From the NCBI RefSeq assembly GCF_024296665.1, contig NZ_CP100762.1, positions 2,852,001 to 2,916,000 on the forward strand: a stretch of DNA of 64,000 nucleotides, written 5' to 3'. Below, piece after piece: positions 32,954-42,160 of this stretch (position 1 is the stretch's first letter; each line of letters begins with the position of its first letter). Below the pieces are notes generated by a model. The model saw only the letters and a list, made by a program, of their open reading frames with translations, did not search any database and was not told the origin of the DNA. The stretch comes from Salinilacihabitans rarus. Its GTDB lineage: Archaea > Halobacteriota > Halobacteria > Halobacteriales > Natrialbaceae. Position numbers and translations under genes: made by a program.

Positions 32954-33199
32954 ATGAGCGAGATACTCGCCGAGAACCTCTCGGGGAAGGCCGTCATGGG
33001 ATCCGACGGTACGGAACTCGGGATGCTCTACAACATCACGATGGACCTCAAATCGGGCAGCCTCCACGACCTCGTCGTCGAACCCGACGAGGAACTCGCC
33101 CTCGACGCCGTCCGGTTCAAGTACGACGACGCCGGCCGGTTTCTCGTCCCCGTCAGCCGCGTTCAGGCGGTGAAAGACTACATTGTCGTCACGCGCTAA
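32954..33199 (+). CDS. PRC-barrel domain protein
   Basis: An 81-residue single-domain PRC-barrel: L-A-E-N-L-S-G-K-A-V-M-G-S-D-G-T-E-L-G, Y-N-I-T-M-D-L-K-S-G, then L-V-V-E-P, with V-P-V-S-R-V-Q-A-V-K-D-Y-I-V-V at the end. In archaea this small protein often sits beside translation or rRNA-processing genes; here it is 4 bp before nob1, so they are co-transcribed. A TATA-like GTTTTTAATA (32921-32930) lies 28 bp upstream of the ATG. RimM carries the same domain, so a ribosome-maturation role is plausible but unproven. Confidence 0.88.
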   Translation: MSEILAENLSGKAVMGSDGTELGMLYNITMDLKSGSLHDLVVEPDEELALDAVRFKYDDAGRFLVPVSRVQAVKDYIVVTR

Positions 33200-33203
33200 G
33201 GGT

Positions 33204-33662
33204 ATGTACGTTCTCGACTCGTCGGCTTTTATCCACGACTTCCACACGACCGAACAGACCGCGACGATCCCGCTCGTCCGCGAGGAACTCGAAGACGAGA
33301 GCGCCTACCGCTACGACGCCATGGAGGGGTCGGGGATGCACGTCCACATCCCCAACGACGACACCACCGAGACGGTCCACCGGGCCGCCCGCGAGTCCGG
33401 CGACCTCGACGTGCTCTCCGAGACCGACGTCCGCCTCGTCGCCGCCGCGTTCGAACTCGACGCCACGCTCGTCACCGACGACTACGCGATGCAAAACGTC
33501 GCCGAGAAGCTGAACGTCGACGTCGAGGTGATCGCCCGCGAGGGCATCTCCGAGGTGCGCGACTGGCGGTTCCAGTGTCGGGGCTGTGGCCGCGAGTTCG
33601 ACGAGGAGAAAGACCGCTGTCCGATCTGCGGCTCCGGGCTGGCGCGGAAGAACCCGACGTAG
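33204..33662 (+). CDS. nob1: NOB1-family PIN endonuclease with zinc ribbon
   Basis: Probably makes the final cut at the 3' end of 16S rRNA. The 152-residue protein has a PIN domain with Asp residues at V-L-D-S-S-A-F-I, an E-E-L-E-D-E-S-A-Y-R-Y segment, and S-E-T-D-V-R-L-V-A-A-A, V-T-D-D-Y-A-M-Q-N-V. The C-terminal rubredoxin-like ribbon is C-R-G-C-G...C-P-I-C-G-S-G. All four metal Asp/Glu positions and four zinc Cys are present. ATG at 33204, directly after the PRC-barrel gene. Confidence 0.92.
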   Translation: MYVLDSSAFIHDFHTTEQTATIPLVREELEDESAYRYDAMEGSGMHVHIPNDDTTETVHRAARESGDLDVLSETDVRLVAAAFELDATLVTDDYAMQNVAEKLNVDVEVIAREGISEVRDWRFQCRGCGREFDEEKDRCPICGSGLARKNPT

Positions 33663-33681
33663 CCCGGCCTCGACGCGCTTC

Positions 33682-34803
33682 TCAGGCGTACGCGCCGTAG
33701 AGGTTGGCGAAGACGATGGCGTTGTAGAGGCCGTGGACCGCCGCGGGGACGAGCAGGTTCTCCGTGCGCTCGTAGACGATTCCGAGCGTCAACGAGAGCC
33801 CGAAGACGGTCGCGAGGCTGGCGAGGACGGCCCCGAACGCGGCCGTGTCGTAGGCCGTCAGGTGGACCGCGGCGAAGATGACGCTCGCGACGACGACCGC
33901 GCCCGCCCGCGAGAAGACGCCGTACAGCGACTTCTGGATCACGTTGCGGTAGAGCAACTCCTCGAACGGCCCGATGACCAGGATCGCCGCGGGGACGTAC
34001 ACCAGCATCAGTTCCGGGTTCTGCTCGGCCTGCTGGGCGGTCCCGTGCTGTGAGCTCTCGGCCCCGACCGCGGCCATGAGCTCCGTGATCGCCACCACCG
34101 CGGCGAACAGCGCGATCACGCCCCCGATTCCCCACGCGAGGTCGCGCAGCGACGGGACGCGCAGGTCGACGAAGCCGAGGTCGTACCCCTTCAGCCGGAG
34201 GTAGCCGACCACGAGGGCGAGCGTACCGACGGCCCGGCCGACCTGACTCAGCGCGACGAGCCCTCCCTGGGTCGGCTCGCCGACCGCCGCGAAGACGGGC
34301 AACGCGACGAGCACCGTCCCGATCTGGGTCGCGATCAGGCCGGCGGCGCCGACGATCGTCAACTCGACCGCGAGCGTCGTCCGCCGCCACAGCCCCGCGT
34401 TCGACACGCCCGCGTACTGGGCGACGCCGAGGCCGGCCGCCCCGCCGCCCGCGAGGAACGTCACGAACACGAACGGGAGCGTCCCCGAGAGCCCCGGCAG
34501 CCCGACGTCGCCGGTCGCGCCGACGTTGAGCGCGTACCCCGACGAGAGGACGACGCCGACGCTGGCGGCGACGGCGACCGCTCCGGCGCGTCGCCGCTCG
34601 ACGACGCCGTACCGGCGGGCGAGGAACGCGCCGAGCGCGACGAGCGCGAGGACGGTCGCCGTCGCGACGGCCGGCTCCGCGACGCCGCGACGGATCGGGA
34701 CGGCGACGCCGCCGGCGGCGACCGCCGCGAGGGCGGCGCCCGCGGCGGAGGCGGCGCCGTCGGCCGCGAGAGGGCCGTCGTCGGCCCGCGCTGTCTCGTT
34801 CAT
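33682..34803 (-). CDS. CPBP intramembrane metalloprotease
   Basis: A 373-residue polytopic protein with about ten hydrophobic helices. The ABI/CAAX-protease motifs are EELLYRNVIQ (Glu-Glu-x3-Arg), V-I-F-A-A-V-H-L (first His) and V-P-A-A-V-H-G-L-Y-N (second His), in the last third. The N-terminal half is Ala/Val-rich membrane sequence with no known domain. Such proteins process membrane peptides; haloarchaea carry several. ATG at 34803, convergent with nob1. Substrate unknown. Confidence 0.87.
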   Translation of the reverse strand: MNETARADDGPLAADGAASAAGAALAAVAAGGVAVPIRRGVAEPAVATATVLALVALGAFLARRYGVVERRRAGAVAVAASVGVVLSSGYALNVGATGDVGLPGLSGTLPFVFVTFLAGGGAAGLGVAQYAGVSNAGLWRRTTLAVELTIVGAAGLIATQIGTVLVALPVFAAVGEPTQGGLVALSQVGRAVGTLALVVGYLRLKGYDLGFVDLRVPSLRDLAWGIGGVIALFAAVVAITELMAAVGAESSQHGTAQQAEQNPELMLVYVPAAILVIGPFEELLYRNVIQKSLYGVFSRAGAVVVASVIFAAVHLTAYDTAAFGAVLASLATVFGLSLTLGIVYERTENLLVPAAVHGLYNAIVFANLYGAYA

Positions 34804-34833
34804 GGGTGATCGTTCGGCCGGACCCTCATAGGA

Positions 34834-36126
34834 TCACCGTTCGACGCGCAGTTCCGTCTTCTCGGCGACCGCCTCGGCCGCCCCGTCATCCCCGCCGAGC
34901 AGCCCGCGGGTGGCCTTCTTCGCCCACTCGACGGCCGGCTGGTCGAAGGCGTTCACGCCGTAGAGTTCGCCCGCGAGGACGCAGGCGGCCTCCATCCCGT
35001 ACAGCAGCCCGCCGAGTTCGCGCGCGTCGACGCGCTCGATTTCGACGCGGACGTTCGGCCGGCCCGCGGCCGCCAGACTCGCCTCGGTCGCCGCGAACTC
35101 GGCGTCGAGCAGTTCCCGGAGCGTCGCGTCCCCGAGGTAGGCGAGGGCGTCGACCTCGGTGGCGGGGATCGGCCGATCCGCGCCCGCCCGCGGCCGGACG
35201 AACGTCACCAGTTTGTCCCGCGGCCCGGCCCGGTAGAGCTGTAGCTGGGAGTGCTGGTCGGTGACCCCGAGCGCGCGCACCGGCGTCTGCCCGAGGTCGT
35301 CCTTCCCGAGGCTCTCGGCCCACAGCTGGGCGAACCACTCGGCGTAGGTTTCGAGCGACTCCGCGTACGGCATCATCGCGTTGATCCCGGCCCCGCGCCC
35401 GTCGAGGGCGTACGCCGTCGCGCCGTAGGCGTAGGCGGGACACTCGAACAGCGACCCCGTCAGGCTCTCGGCCTCCGCCCGCGCGCCGTCGAGCAGCGCT
35501 TCGAGGTCGACCCCGCAGACCGCGGCGGCGACCAGCCCGACCGCCGACAGCGCCGAGAACCGGCCGGGGACGCCGTCCGGGACCGCGAGCGCGGGCAGGC
35601 CGTGGCGGTCCGCGAGGTCCCGAAGCGGCCCCGCGTCGCCGGTCGTGACGACCGTCCGCTCGGTCCAGTCGACGCCCGCCGCCGCGAACGCCTCGCGGAC
35701 GACGAGGAAGTTCGCGAGCGTCTCCGCGGTCGTCCCCGACCGGGAGACGACGTTGACCGCCGTCCGCTCTAACGGCAGGTCGGCGAGGCGCGCGGAGACC
35801 CACGCGGGGTCGACGTTGTCGAGGAAGACGGTCTCCGTGTCGTCGCCGAGCGCGTCCGTGATCGTGGCGGCGCCCAGCGCGCTGCCGCCGATGCCGACGG
35901 TCACGAGCGCGTCGGCGTCCGCGACGGGGTCGACCGCCGCGCCGACCTCGTCCGGGTCCGTCCGTTCGGGGAGGTTCAGCGCGGCGTAGCCGTGCTCGTC
36001 GTTCGCCCGCCCGGCCTCGATGCGCTCGTGGGCGTCCGCGACCCGCTCGTCCAGCCGTTCGAGGGCGTCCCGCGAGACGCCCGGCGAGGCGACCGACGCG
36101 AGCGCGTTCCCGATGTCGACGTCCAT
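34834..36126 (-). CDS. pgi: Glucose-6-phosphate isomerase
   Basis: Interconverts glucose-6-phosphate and fructose-6-phosphate. The 430-residue protein has V-T-V-G-I-G-G-S-A-L-G-A (phosphate loop), V-V-S-R-S-G-T-T-A-E-T (SIS sugar-phosphate motif), G-R-F-S-A-L-S-A-V-G and a late G-V-T-D-Q-H-S-Q-L-Q-L-Y-R-A-G with catalytic Glu/His. Length fits the compact PGI found in haloarchaea. ATG at 36126; the CPBP gene follows on the same strand after 30 bp. Confidence 0.94.
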   Translation of the reverse strand: MDVDIGNALASVASPGVSRDALERLDERVADAHERIEAGRANDEHGYAALNLPERTDPDEVGAAVDPVADADALVTVGIGGSALGAATITDALGDDTETVFLDNVDPAWVSARLADLPLERTAVNVVSRSGTTAETLANFLVVREAFAAAGVDWTERTVVTTGDAGPLRDLADRHGLPALAVPDGVPGRFSALSAVGLVAAAVCGVDLEALLDGARAEAESLTGSLFECPAYAYGATAYALDGRGAGINAMMPYAESLETYAEWFAQLWAESLGKDDLGQTPVRALGVTDQHSQLQLYRAGPRDKLVTFVRPRAGADRPIPATEVDALAYLGDATLRELLDAEFAATEASLAAAGRPNVRVEIERVDARELGGLLYGMEAACVLAGELYGVNAFDQPAVEWAKKATRGLLGGDDGAAEAVAEKTELRVER

Positions 36127-36233
36127 GCGCGAGACGGCGACGGCCGGGGCCAAAGGCGTTCCGTCATGGCCCCGCTCTCGGCGCGCGCGGGCCGGCGCGG
36201 GGTATATTCGCCCGCGGGCCGAACGTCCCGGCG

Positions 36234-36740
36234 ATGGGCGAGGACGGCTACCGGGGGTTGCCCGGGGCGCTCTGGTTCGCGTTCCGCCACAGCGACTCCC
36301 TCCTGTTCAGACTCTACGCCCTCGTGGGCGCGGCGCTCGCGGCCCTGATCGCGCTGCTGTTCGCGCTCGGGCTGATCGTCGTCATCGACGCGACCGCCGA
36401 CGCCTCCGCGACACTCGCGTTCTCGCGGTCGTTCGTCCTGCTGGTCGGGGTGGCCCTGCTCGTGCCGATCCTCGCGCCGATCCTGCTGGTCGCGCGCCGG
36501 CACCGCCGCGGCGCCGACGACGCCCGCTACGACCGCCGGCTGGCGCTCGCGGGCTTCTGGTTTTGCGGCTGGCTCTACGTCGGCCTCGTGGCGACGGTCC
36601 CGCCGGAACACCGGGAGGCCGCCGGCGGCCCCCTCGGGCCGGTCGTCGCCCGGCTGTACGAACTGCCGCCGACCGTCGGCCTCGCGGTCGTCTGCGCCGC
36701 CGCGGCGTCGATCTACGCCGTCCACCGGCTCTCGCGGTGA
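36234..36740 (+). CDS. Membrane protein of unknown function
   Basis: A 168-residue protein with four hydrophobic segments (about 28-50, 64-88, 100-122 and 145-163). A charged loop, R-R-H-R-R-G-A-D-D-A-R-Y-D-R-R, separates the two halves. Resembles haloarchaeal small membrane proteins but no family is recognised. ATG at 36234; divergent from pgi. Confidence 0.6.
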   Translation: MGEDGYRGLPGALWFAFRHSDSLLFRLYALVGAALAALIALLFALGLIVVIDATADASATLAFSRSFVLLVGVALLVPILAPILLVARRHRRGADDARYDRRLALAGFWFCGWLYVGLVATVPPEHREAAGGPLGPVVARLYELPPTVGLAVVCAAAASIYAVHRLSR

Positions 36741-36797
36741 GGCCGCGCCGGAGGTACGCTTAGGTTCACACCCCGCGTACCACCGGTGGGGATTCAG

Positions 36798-37565
36798 ATG
36801 ACAGTCGAGGACTCGATAGCCATCGTGACCGGCGGTGCGAGCGGGATCGGCTACGGTATCGCGGAGGTGCTCTCGAACGACGGGGCGACGGTCGTCGTCG
36901 CCGACGTCGACGAACCGGCCGCCGAGGCGGCGGCCGACGACCTCCCGGGGCCGGCGACGGCCGTCGGGGTCGACGTGACCGAGCGCGAGTCGACCGAGGC
37001 GCTCGCCGAGGCCGTCGTCGACGAGTACGGCCGCATCGACGTGCTGTGTGCGAACGCGGGCATCTTCCCGTCGGCGCCGCTCGAAGAGCTGTCGGTCGAC
37101 GACTGGGACCGGGTCAACGACGTCAACGTGAAGGGGGCGTTCCTCTCCGTGCAGGCGTGTCTGCCGTACATGCGCGAGCACGATTACGGCCGCATCGTGC
37201 TCACCTCCTCGATCACGGGGCCGATGGTCGGCTACCCCGGCTGGGCCCACTACGGCGCGAGCAAGGCCGCGATGCTCGGCTTCGTGCGGACCGCCGCCAT
37301 CGAGGTCGCCGACGCGGACATCACGATCAACGCGGTGCTCCCGGGGAACGTCCGCACGGGCGGGCTCGACGACCTCGGCGAGGAGTACCTCGACCGGATG
37401 CGCGAGTCCATCCCGAAGGGGGAACTCGGCACGCCCGAGGACGTCGGCCACGCGGTGGCGTTTCTCGCCTCCGACCGGGCCGGGTACATAACCGGGACGA
37501 CGCTCGTCGTCGACGGCGGCCAGACGCTCCCCGAGTCGCAACTGGCCCTCGAAGAGGTCGAGTAG
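36798..37565 (+). CDS. SDR-family NAD(P)-dependent oxidoreductase
   Basis: A 255-residue Rossmann-fold short-chain dehydrogenase similar to FabG-type 3-oxoacyl reductases. It has the TGGASGIGYGIA cofactor loop, D-V-D near 36-40 (an Asp favouring NAD), an N-A-G motif, and the catalytic S...YGASK (Y-G-A-S-K-A-A-M). The substrate-loop end G-T-P-E-D-V-G-H-A-V-A-F-L and G-T-T-L-V-V-D-G-G are also present. ATG at 36798 is chosen because the Rossmann strand begins five residues later; a GTG four codons earlier is possible. Exact substrate cannot be told. Confidence 0.88.
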   Translation: MTVEDSIAIVTGGASGIGYGIAEVLSNDGATVVVADVDEPAAEAAADDLPGPATAVGVDVTERESTEALAEAVVDEYGRIDVLCANAGIFPSAPLEELSVDDWDRVNDVNVKGAFLSVQACLPYMREHDYGRIVLTSSITGPMVGYPGWAHYGASKAAMLGFVRTAAIEVADADITINAVLPGNVRTGGLDDLGEEYLDRMRESIPKGELGTPEDVGHAVAFLASDRAGYITGTTLVVDGGQTLPESQLALEEVE

Positions 37566-37622
37566 CGTCGGCGGCGGCCGCGAGACGAAACCCCAAAAGC
37601 CGTCGCCGACGAACGCCCTCCC

Positions 37623-38096
37623 ATGACCGAGAAGACGGGCACGTTCGTCGTCACTCACGCCGAGTCCGAGTCGGCCGTGGTCCGCGACGTCGACACCGCG
37701 CAGGTACACACCCTCTCGTCTAACCCGGGCGTCGAGGTCCACGACGTCATCGAGGCGACCGTCGCGCCGGACCCGCCGCTGTCGGTCACCTGGAAGGTCG
37801 TCGAGGTCGACGAACGACGGACGATCGACCTCGTCGACAGCGACCTCGAACCCACCCGCCAGTCCGTCGAGGCCGCGGGCGAGGCCGACGTCGGGGATCT
37901 GGTCCGGACCGAGCGCGCCGGTGCCGGCGAGATCCACGTCCTCTCGCTCCCGCCGGCGGAGACCGAGAGCGCGGCCCGCGACGTCCTGGAGGACGTCGAG
38001 ACGGTCGCGCGGGCGGCCCGCCTCGGGGCCGTCCGGGTCGAGGTGCGCCGGTCGCCCGAGGAGGGCGTACTCAGCGTCCGCTACCTCCCGGACTGA
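37623..38096 (+). CDS. DUF5812 haloarchaeal protein
   Basis: A 157-residue acidic protein starting M-T-E-K-T-G-T-F-V-V-T-H-A-E-S-E-S-A-V-V-R-D, with an N-terminal beta-rich domain and a later helix V-E-D-V-E-T-V-A-R-A-A-R. I recognise it as DUF5812, known only as a conserved haloarchaeal family. ATG at 37623. No catalytic motif seen. Confidence 0.72.
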   Translation: MTEKTGTFVVTHAESESAVVRDVDTAQVHTLSSNPGVEVHDVIEATVAPDPPLSVTWKVVEVDERRTIDLVDSDLEPTRQSVEAAGEADVGDLVRTERAGAGEIHVLSLPPAETESAARDVLEDVETVARAARLGAVRVEVRRSPEEGVLSVRYLPD

Positions 38097-38163
38097 GCGG
38101 CATCGGCCTCGCTCGCCGGCCCGGCCGACCGCGCGCCGCAGGAATAACCGTTCGAGTGGTCGC

Positions 38164-38505
38164 TCACGCCCTGCCCGGCCCGCCCTGACTCTGGACGCGC
38201 CAGCTTCCCTGAATGTCACAGGCCTCGCGCACGTCGTACTCGATGTCGGTGTCCTCGTCGACCCGCGGGCCGCCCTCGACGCGCTCGACGTGCAGAGGGA
38301 CGTCGAGGGTGTTGCCACAGCAGCCGACGCCGACGAACTCCTCCCAGACGTCGCCCTCGCGGGCCTCCTCGCGGGTCTTGCGCAGGAACGCCCGGAACGA
38401 GGGTTTCTCGACCTGAAACCGCCCCCAATTCGAGAGGTCCTCGGGGTAGGAGACGACGACTCGCTTTGCGGTCCCGTCCGCGCGCTCGCTCGGATCGGCG
38501 CTCAT
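38164..38505 (-). CDS. Conserved haloarchaeal protein with Cys pair
   Basis: A 113-residue protein: V-V-V-S-Y-P-E-D-L-S-N-W-G-R-F, then F-R-A-F-L-R-K-T-R-E-E-A-R-E-G-D, then V-G-V-G-C-C-G-N-T-L-D-V-P-L-H. The Cys-Cys-Gly pair and a later Cys (E-A-C-D-I) might bind metal. I do not recall a named function. ATG at 38505; convergent with the DUF5812 gene. Confidence 0.65.
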   Translation of the reverse strand: MSADPSERADGTAKRVVVSYPEDLSNWGRFQVEKPSFRAFLRKTREEAREGDVWEEFVGVGCCGNTLDVPLHVERVEGGPRVDEDTDIEYDVREACDIQGSWRVQSQGGPGRA

Positions 38506-38745
38506 GCGCGACGGTAGGGGATCGACGGGCAAAGGTGTGGCGTGCCCCGCGGACGGGGGTCCCGTCACAGCGGTAGCGAACCCACGGCGAAAGCCGTGGG
38601 AGGAACGCGTACGCGCCGTGCCACGGTTCCGCCGACGATGGCAGGGCCGACTCCCCACCGGAGTCATCCGAACGGAACTGCTTCGGCGGTGGGTGGCTGA
38701 CGAATTGAGAAGGCTTACTTTGGCCGGGGGACACAGGGCGAATAT

Positions 38746-39663
38746 ATGGGCTATTTCGAGGTACCGGAGATCGACTACTCACGGTACACGAACCGTCAAC
38801 TTGCGGCGGTTCCGCTCGCGCTTCTCGCGGTCGCGTTGCTCGTCCTCGCGGGCGGCTGGGTCGTCTACGGGACCCCCGTCCAGCTGGGGATGGACTTCTC
38901 CGGGGGCTCGGAGCTCACCGTCCAGACGTCGACGCCGGAAGGGGACATTCCGGCCGCGTTCGACGAGGAGCCCGAGTCGATCCAGTCGATCCAGACCGAA
39001 GACCAGTACATCGTCAAGTTCCCCGCCGCCGACGACGTCGACGGGGAGGCAAGCGGCGACGGGGAGAACCGCCTCACCCAGCTCAGGGAACAGGCGGCGT
39101 CGAACCTCCAGCCGATCGAGGGCTCCGACGAGGTCGTCCTCTCGGCGTCGTCGACCTCGGCCAGTTTCGGCCTCGAGACCCTGCGGACCGCGCTGCTGGG
39201 CCTCTCCGCCGCGTTCGTCGGCATGAGCCTCCTCGCGTTCGTGCTCTTTCGGACGTTCGTCCCGTCGATCGCCATCGTCGTCTCGGCGTTCTCCGACGTG
39301 ATGATCCCGCTCGCGTTCATGAACGTCGTCGGTATCCCGCTCTCGCTGGGGACGATCGCCGCGTTGCTGATGCTGATCGGCTACTCGGTCGACTCAGACA
39401 TCCTGCTGAACAACCACATCCTCCGCCGGAGCGGTAGCTTCTACGAGAGCACGTACCGGGCGATGCAGACCGGCGTCACGATGACCGTCACGTCGATGTC
39501 GGCGATGTTCGTGATGGCCATCTCGGCGTGGGCGTTCGGCATCGACCTGCTCGCGTCGATCGGGATCATCCTCGTCGTCGGCCTCGCGACCGACCTGCTG
39601 AACACCTACATGCTGAACCTCAGCCTGCTTCGCTGGTACAAGTTCGAGGGGGTGGCCCGATGA
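38746..39663 (+). CDS. secF: Protein-export membrane protein SecF
   Basis: Part of the SecDF complex that assists protein translocation across the cytoplasmic membrane. The 305-residue protein has a first membrane helix (about 25-45), the G-M-D-F-S-G-G-S-E-L motif, a small periplasm-facing domain, and five C-terminal helices with L-L-M-L-I-G-Y-S-V-D-S-D-I-L-L-N-N. Archaeal order secF-secD is seen: its TGA overlaps the secD ATG (ATGA). A TATA-like GCTTACTT lies about 29 bp before the ATG at 38746. Confidence 0.95.
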   Translation: MGYFEVPEIDYSRYTNRQLAAVPLALLAVALLVLAGGWVVYGTPVQLGMDFSGGSELTVQTSTPEGDIPAAFDEEPESIQSIQTEDQYIVKFPAADDVDGEASGDGENRLTQLREQAASNLQPIEGSDEVVLSASSTSASFGLETLRTALLGLSAAFVGMSLLAFVLFRTFVPSIAIVVSAFSDVMIPLAFMNVVGIPLSLGTIAALLMLIGYSVDSDILLNNHILRRSGSFYESTYRAMQTGVTMTVTSMSAMFVMAISAWAFGIDLLASIGIILVVGLATDLLNTYMLNLSLLRWYKFEGVAR

Positions 39664-41264
39664 TCGGGGCCCTGCGCGAGAACTGGCGGATCGCCCTGCT
39701 CGGGGTCTTCGTCGCGTTCGCGCTCGTCGCGCTGTTCGTCCCCGGGGGCGTCTTCGCCGACGACAGCTACGCCGGGGCGGAAGACGAGAGCTTCCGGGAG
39801 AGTCCGACGAACCTCGAGTACGGCCTCGGCCTCGACGGCGGCACCCGCGTCAGCGCGCCGGTCGTCGGAATGACCGTCGAGGACGTCGACCTCGGGGTCG
39901 ACCCGACGACGGACGACCCGCAGGTCGTCGCCGACCGCGAGGACGAGGTCGAGGCGACGCTCTCCGAGGAACTCGACCTCGAAACCGGCGACGCGGCCGT
40001 CCGCTACGACGAGGGCAGCAACGAGTTCACCGTCGAGGTGTTCGTCGAGGACGTCACGAAAGCGGAGTTCGCCGCGGCGCTGAACGAGGCCGGCGTCGAC
40101 GCCACCGAATCGGACGTCCGCGACGGGGTCACCGCCCAGACCCGCGACGAGATCGTGACGACCGTCGAGACGAAGGTCAACGAGGCGGGGCTCAGCGGTG
40201 CGCGCGTCTTCGACTCGTCCTCCGGGTCGGGCAACCAACACTACATCGTCGTCGAGGTGCCGGACATGACCTACGAGGAGGTCCGGGGCCTGCTGGAAGA
40301 CCGCGGCGTCGTCGACGTCGTCGCCCACTACCCCGGCGAGGACGGCGAGCACGTCAACGAGGTCGTCCTCACGCGCGACGAGATGGACACGATCAGTCCC
40401 CCCCAGTACAACGACCGGGAGGGGTACTACTACGTCGCGGTGACCCTCGAGGACGACGCGGCCGAGCAGTTCGAGCAGAAGATGGTCGACACGGGCTTTA
40501 CGAGCGACCCCGTCTGCCGCTACGAGGAGAACGGCTCCAGCGAGGGCCACTGCCTGCTCACCCGGGTCGACGGCGAGGTCGTCGACGCCCGTGGGATGAA
40601 TCCCGACCTCGGCGCGGACATGGAGTCCGGCCAGTGGAAGAACAGCCCGACGTACATCCTGCCCACGCAGGACCGCCAGGAGGCGCAGGTGCTGTCGGTC
40701 AACCTCCAGGCCGGCGCGCTGACCGCGCCGCTTGACTTCGAGAACGATCAGGTCTACTCGCTCCAGCCCGCACTGGCCGAGCAGTTCAAGGTCTACTCGC
40801 TGTTCATCGGCCTGTTCTCGGTCGTGACGGTCAGCGGCGTCGTCTACCTGCGCTACACCGACGCGCGCGTCGCCGTCCCGATGATCCTGACGGCGGTCTC
40901 GGAGGTCGTCATCCTGCTCGGCTTTGCGGCGCTGATCCGGATGCCACTCGACCTCTCGCACGTCGCCGGCTTCATCGCCGTCGTCGGGACGGGGGTCGAC
41001 GACCTCGTCATCATCGCCGACGAGGTGTTAGACGAGGGCGACGTCAACTCCCGGCGCGTGTTCGAGTCGCGGTTCAAGAAGGCGTTCTGGGTCATCGGCG
41101 CCGCCGCGGCGACGACGATCGTCGCCCTCTCGCCGCTGGCGCTGCTCTCCCTCGGGGACCTCCGCGGGTTCGCGATCATCACGATCCTCGGCGTCCTCGT
41201 CGGCGTCCTCGTGACCCGGCCCGCCTACGGCGACATCCTCCGGCGGCTGCTGACCGACCGCTAG
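39660..41264 (+). CDS. secD: Protein-export membrane protein SecD
   Basis: Partner of SecF. The 534-residue protein has an N-terminal membrane helix, the G-L-G-L-D-G-G-T-R-V motif near residue 60, and a long acidic extracellular domain (about 65-370). C-terminal helices carry V-V-G-T-G-V-D-D-L-V-I-I-A-D-E. The usual SecD D-L-R-G-G motif is replaced by G-L-D-G-G, as in archaea. Translation is coupled to secF through the ATGA overlap. Confidence 0.94.
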   Translation: MIGALRENWRIALLGVFVAFALVALFVPGGVFADDSYAGAEDESFRESPTNLEYGLGLDGGTRVSAPVVGMTVEDVDLGVDPTTDDPQVVADREDEVEATLSEELDLETGDAAVRYDEGSNEFTVEVFVEDVTKAEFAAALNEAGVDATESDVRDGVTAQTRDEIVTTVETKVNEAGLSGARVFDSSSGSGNQHYIVVEVPDMTYEEVRGLLEDRGVVDVVAHYPGEDGEHVNEVVLTRDEMDTISPPQYNDREGYYYVAVTLEDDAAEQFEQKMVDTGFTSDPVCRYEENGSSEGHCLLTRVDGEVVDARGMNPDLGADMESGQWKNSPTYILPTQDRQEAQVLSVNLQAGALTAPLDFENDQVYSLQPALAEQFKVYSLFIGLFSVVTVSGVVYLRYTDARVAVPMILTAVSEVVILLGFAALIRMPLDLSHVAGFIAVVGTGVDDLVIIADEVLDEGDVNSRRVFESRFKKAFWVIGAAAATTIVALSPLALLSLGDLRGFAIITILGVLVGVLVTRPAYGDILRRLLTDR

Positions 41265-41382
41265 ACACCGGGTCACCGTTCTTCGCGACACCGGCCGGCC
41301 GCAGTTCGTACAGGTTGGCATCCGGCTCGACTCCGTGCCGGACGGGTAGCCACGACGGTTGCACACGCACGCACCGCTCGAC

Positions 41383-42045
41383 TCAGAACTCCCCCAGACT
41401 CGCCTGCTCGGCGGTCGCAAGCACCTCCTCGCAGGTCGCCCACGACGACCGCGCGCACGGGGGTAACTCGCCCCGGTCGTCGACGTACGCTTCGAGGAAC
41501 GCCCGCGTCGCCGGGTCGCTCGGGTAGCCGCTGCCGACGCCGCCGTACTCGTCGTACTCGGCCGCGATGGCGGCGACGTGGGCGTCGCGTTCGACCTTCG
41601 CGATCACGCTCGCCGCGCCGACGAGGGCGTCCTCGTCGTCGGCGCCGTGGCGCGCCTCGACGGTCGCGTCGATCCCGCAGGCGTCGGCGACCCGCCGCGC
41701 GAAGCGGTCTGCGTCGGTGTCGCAGGCGTCGCACAGTCCCGCGGGTCCCTCCGTTCCGGCCGCGTCGGCGGCGGCCTCGATGGCCTCGGCGTGGGCCGCG
41801 ACCGCCAGCGAGTTCATGTCGGTCTCGGGGTCGTCGATCCGCGCGGGGGTGACCTCGGCGACGCCGATCCGGACCCCGTCGCTCGCGCGCATCCGCCCCG
41901 CCAACTCCTCGCGGCGTGTGGGCGCGAGACGCTTCGAGTCGGCGATTCCGTCGGGCAGGCGCGCGCGGTCGTCGACCCAGACCGCCGCCGCGAACATCGA
42001 CCCGAGCGCCGGCCCCTTCCCCGCCTCGTCGACGCCGAACGGCAT
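41383..42045 (-). CDS. rnhB: Ribonuclease HII
   Basis: Cleaves RNA in RNA-DNA hybrids, including single ribonucleotides. The 220-residue protein begins M-P-F-G-V-D-E-A-G-K-G-P, containing the Asp-Glu of the active site. It continues with S-K-R-L, an L-C-D-A-C-D-T-D-A-D segment where a third Asp sits, then A-S-V-I-A-K-V-E-R-D and G-S-G-Y-P-S-D-P. Typical archaeal RNase HII. ATG at 42045 is preferred over an in-frame ATG nine codons upstream because family members begin at the V-D-E-A-G strand. Confidence 0.92.
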   Translation of the reverse strand: MPFGVDEAGKGPALGSMFAAAVWVDDRARLPDGIADSKRLAPTRREELAGRMRASDGVRIGVAEVTPARIDDPETDMNSLAVAAHAEAIEAAADAAGTEGPAGLCDACDTDADRFARRVADACGIDATVEARHGADDEDALVGAASVIAKVERDAHVAAIAAEYDEYGGVGSGYPSDPATRAFLEAYVDDRGELPPCARSSWATCEEVLATAEQASLGEF

Positions 42046-42160
42046 GGCCGATCCCTCGTAACCGGCCGGCATAACGGTTGTGACTCCACGGCGGGTACGT
42101 GAGACGGGCGCGCGGACGGACGACGAAGAACTCGACGAGCGACCCGGAAGCCGGTCCCGC

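Noticed and set aside
35976-38318. 780-codon minus-strand open frame over the SDR, DUF5812 and neighbouring genes
   Set aside because: Opposite to well-supported plus-strand genes; composition is that of a shadow frame.
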